NCBI GenBank assembly: GCA_964351865.1
Contig: CAYGPJ010000014.1
Location: forward strand, 1 to 64,000
DNA: 64,000 nucleotides
From: JBCDJI01 sp964351865
GTDB lineage: Bacteria; Verrucomicrobiota; Verrucomicrobiia; Methylacidiphilales; JBCBYL01
Reading direction: 5' to 3'
The translations under genes and the position numbers were made by a program. Of the stretch, positions 61,824-64,000 are shown one piece after another. Every line of letters starts with the position of its first letter. The stretch's first letter is position 1. Under the pieces are notes generated by a model. It had not been told where the DNA came from. It ran no database searches and saw only the letters and a program-made list of their open reading frames with translations.

Positions 61824-62174
61824 AGTAGTTCATTCGGGCTGTAGAGAGGGGTAGGGTTCCTCGGTCGCGGTATCCCCAAGCGCCGATCCCGACACCATGT
61901 GTGAGCGGAGGTCGAATCGGCGCCTTGGGACCCGTCGCCGCTAAGGCTATGCCGAGGCAAGCAAGACGCCCTACCTAGGCGTTTCGCAATTTATTTGCCG
62001 CACGGTTTGGTAATGCGTCGGTAAGAAATCCTACGGATATTCTCACCCTACACGGGGAAAATGTAGGACGAGAATGTCCGGCTGTTGCCGGACTTCTTGT
62101 CAAACGCCTTGATCATTGCGGCAGATTAATTAGATACCGCTCTAATCGTCAAAGTATGTGCAATGGACTACTAG
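61824..62174. repeat. MITE-like element, AGTAGTTCATT ends, large version
   Basis: Left GAGTAGTTCATTCGG and right GTGCAATGGACTACTAG are inverted. Inside: GTAGGGTTCCTCGGTCGCGG, GCGCCTTGGGACC, AAGACGCCCTACC (REP-c) and a further pair around 62050-62100 (CGGCTGTTGCCGG). Lies between the small lipoprotein gene and recF. Confidence 0.7.
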
Positions 62175-62232
62175 AAGTCGTTTCCTGATGGCTTTGCGTT
62201 GAACTGTGGCAATCAAGCGATAGTTTAATGGC

Positions 62233-63297
62233 ATGCTGGTTCGCCTGATCCTAGATAATTTCCGCTGCCATCCGCAGTTGGATCTGCGTGATCTGGGTCA
62301 GTGCAATGTGCTGACCGGTGCCAATGGGCGGGGCAAGACTTCATTGCTGGAGGCGGTTTTTCTGATTTCGCGCTGTCGTTCCTTCCGCACTCACCGCACC
62401 AAAGAATGTGCCGGTTGGGGTCGCAGTTCATTTGGAGTGGCCGGACGCATGGCACAGGAAGTGAACGGCGCGGTACGGCTCAAATATGAATGGACGCGTG
62501 CCGGACGGCAGCTCAGCACGGATCAGGAATCCAACCTGAAACTCAAAGCGTTTTGGGGGTTGCTGCAGGCGGTGGCGATTACGAATCAGGACCGTCAACT
62601 GGTTACCGAAAGTGGACGCTATCGGCGCAACTGGATTGATAGTCTGATCGCAGCCACTGATCACGAGTATCTGGAGCTTTCCCAGAAAGCATTGCTGTTG
62701 CAGCGACAGAAGAGTGCCCTGTTGAAAAGTGAAAAGACGGATCGCACGCTCTGGAAGATTTTGACGGATCAGATGCGCCCGATTTGCTCGCAAATGGTGG
62801 CGGCACGCGACGTCATGACGGAGCGAATGGCGCCAGAGATCGAAGCTCACTACCGCGAACTGACCGGGCAACAGGAGCAAGTGGGCTTTGCCTGCAACGG
62901 GGAGACGGCGAAACGCTTGAGTCGCGACGAAGCAGAACTTTGGCAAGCCGAGCAGAAGAGTCGGAATTGTGAACTGGGGCCGCATCGGGATGATTGGGAT
63001 CTGACCTTGCAGAATAAACCGTTGCGGCATTTTGGTTCGGAAGGCCAGCAGAAATCAGCGGCATTGGCCATGCGGCTGGCGGAGTTGAAACTGGATACCA
63101 CCACCAATCCTGGTCGCACGGTGGTGCTGATCGATGATGCGCTGATTGAACTGGATGCCGGACGCCGTGAGCGCTTCTGGCAACAGGTGCCGGCCGGGGT
63201 GCAGATTCTCTACGCCACGACGGACGCCAGTCGCGATAAAGTCTTTCGGGAATTCGACCGAGTGTTACAAGTCGAGCCCGGCGAGGTTCGATTGTAG
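62233..63297 (+). CDS. recF: DNA replication and repair protein RecF
   Basis: 354 residues. Walker A TGANGRGKTSLLEAVFLIS, signature region FGSEGQQKSAALAMRLAELK, Walker B VLIDDALIELDAGRR, and RYRRNWIDSLI as in RecF. Loads RecA at single-strand gaps with RecO and RecR. In many bacteria recF lies beside dnaA and dnaN; here it stands alone between two repeat elements. Confidence 0.93.
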   Translation: MLVRLILDNFRCHPQLDLRDLGQCNVLTGANGRGKTSLLEAVFLISRCRSFRTHRTKECAGWGRSSFGVAGRMAQEVNGAVRLKYEWTRAGRQLSTDQESNLKLKAFWGLLQAVAITNQDRQLVTESGRYRRNWIDSLIAATDHEYLELSQKALLLQRQKSALLKSEKTDRTLWKILTDQMRPICSQMVAARDVMTERMAPEIEAHYRELTGQQEQVGFACNGETAKRLSRDEAELWQAEQKSRNCELGPHRDDWDLTLQNKPLRHFGSEGQQKSAALAMRLAELKLDTTTNPGRTVVLIDDALIELDAGRRERFWQQVPAGVQILYATTDASRDKVFREFDRVLQVEPGEVRL

Positions 63298-63319
63298 CAG
63301 CGGCTGCCTTCAGCGATTA

Positions 63320-63457
63320 CTAGTAGTTCATTGGATGTGTAGTGAGGGGTAGGGCGTGTTGTCCCCAACGCGCCGAGGCGTAGCTTGGTGAACCCGGCAC
63401 CTTGGGACAAGACGCCCTACCTTAATCCTCAAAGGTTTTGTAATGCACTAATAGTAG
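63320..63457. repeat. MITE-like element, CTAGTAGTTCATT ends
   Basis: Left CTAGTAGTTCATTGGATGTG and right GTAATGCACTAATAGTAG are inverted. Inside, GTAGGGCGTGTTGTCCCCAA faces CTTGGGACAAGACGCCCTAC (an REP-c pair). Smaller than the members at 54551 and 61824, similar to 44379. Confidence 0.8.
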
Positions 63458-63479
63458 ACCGTGCAAGACGATATGACGG

Positions 63480-63560
63480 GAATTGCAGGCCGAGATTGGA
63501 TCTTGTCGCATTCACCAATCGCTTTCACAACCGGCAAGATACAATCTTACCCTACAGTCG
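63480..63560. repeat. Degenerate REP-a pair
   Basis: GCAGGCCGAGATTGGATCTTGTCGC faces GGCAAGATACAATCTTACCC (written in two parts, each shorter than the full arm). An aged member of the REP-a family. Confidence 0.55.
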
Positions 63561-63575
63561 GAAAAACTGATGGAA

Positions 63576-64000
63576 CTACCGCTTGCCATCGGTGATACCC
63601 GGCCAGTCATCGGTGCGGAAAGGTGAGGCGGGTAGGCCGGCGGAATTGATTAAGTTCACCTCAGGGTTGGTGGACCATCCGTAGCGCACGGCAACGGGAG
63701 CCCCAATTTTTGGATGGGAGACCACCACCGTATTGCCTTCGATCACGGCATCGGCCCAGACGAATTGCCGATCTTCGCCTGCGATGGCAAAGCCAACGGG
63801 GGCATTGCCATCACTGGTGGCCAGTCCGTCAGCGGTGTGGTCGAACTGAATCACGATTTGGCTGCCTTCTGTTTTCGAGCCTTGATACAGCGGGCCGGAG
63901 TAGGTGATGGGTTGTTGGAACCAGCGACCGATCAGCGGTAAGGTGCCGAGTGATCCTGTGGGTTCCGTGATTTGGTAGTCCTGCGCCAGCGCCCATAGGG
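63576..64000 (-). CDS. Sialate O-acetylesterase, partial (C-terminal end)
   Basis: About 141 residues; the 5' part is outside the window. The minus strand reads IGRWFQQPITYSGPLYQG and FDHTADGLATSDG, then VGFAIAGEDRQFVWADAVIE, VVVSHPKIGAPVAVRYGWST and GLPASPFRTDDWPG, which is the C-terminal beta domain of the 9-O-acetylesterase family (SGNH hydrolases that deacetylate sialic acids or plant xylan). The catalytic triad would lie upstream. Confidence 0.85.
   Translation of the reverse strand, partial: LWALAQDYQITEPTGSLGTLPLIGRWFQQPITYSGPLYQGSKTEGSQIVIQFDHTADGLATSDGNAPVGFAIAGEDRQFVWADAVIEGNTVVVSHPKIGAPVAVRYGWSTNPEVNLINSAGLPASPFRTDDWPGITDGKR

Overview
The window looks like a chromosomal segment of a marine-type Verrucomicrobiota bacterium (Opitutia, near the Puniceicoccales/Coraliomargarita/Lentimonas group). 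This is inferred from the gene mix, not from a marker gene: a PEP-CTERM protein plus a TIGR04073 exosortase-associated protein, prepilin-like 'GFTLIELLVV' secreted proteins, a LacI-controlled glycoside hydrolase cluster, a one-cysteine-type (S1) sulfatase, a sialate O-acetylesterase, and a B12-dependent ribonucleotide reductase. Coding is dense, but the gaps are unusually rich in palindromic repeats of several families (REP/REPIN/MITE-like).

Layout. 0-7.2 kb: a histidine-kinase/response-regulator remnant, TIGR04073 protein, RlmD-type rRNA methyltransferase and nrdJ. 7.2-17.3 kb: a visibly AT-rich accessory island. It holds a tightly coupled protein kinase, TPR protein and Mrr-type nuclease, then an alpha/beta-hydrolase fused to a GNAT domain, then a five-gene minus-strand operon (lipoprotein, small helical protein, DUF900 hydrolase, secreted protein, membrane protein). 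That operon sits between the remains of a split toxin-antitoxin locus. 17.3-21.9 kb: repeats, gene fragments and a GH2 beta-mannosidase. 22-32.3 kb: a carbohydrate-use cluster (PEP-CTERM protein, LacI regulator, prepilin-like protein, secreted protein, GH5, GH94 phosphorylase, GPH transporter, GH2) ending at tRNA-Gln. 32.3-39.5 kb: scrambled zone with a truncated IS110, a duplicated thioesterase fragment, a broken HupE-like gene, a GreA-like gene with an in-frame stop, a sulfatase and a decapitated REP-associated transposase. 39.5-64 kb: mostly housekeeping and signalling genes: a VapBC-type pair, fasciclin protein, class III adenylate cyclase, two paralogous cNMP-binding/DUF4388 proteins, AlkD, metallophosphoesterase, glutamine cyclotransferase, two DEAD-box helicases, cold shock protein, EngB, SulP transporter, RecF and a partial sialate O-acetylesterase.

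The most striking structure is a 185-bp element with 27-bp terminal inverted repeats. It is present four times in one orientation (17564, 21478, 33741, 38409), apparently identical apart from one terminal base, and at least seven of its eight flanks are broken genes. It is either a recombination/deletion hotspot or a site of assembly joins. The best candidate for an undescribed system is the kinase-TPR-Mrr operon with its AT-rich neighbours. A 71-bp hairpin interrupts the TPR gene there, and removing exactly 71 bp restores one long reading frame that ends three bases before the nuclease start. The LacI cluster has its own likely regulatory sequence, a 48-bp perfect palindrome whose core recurs upstream of the PEP-CTERM gene.
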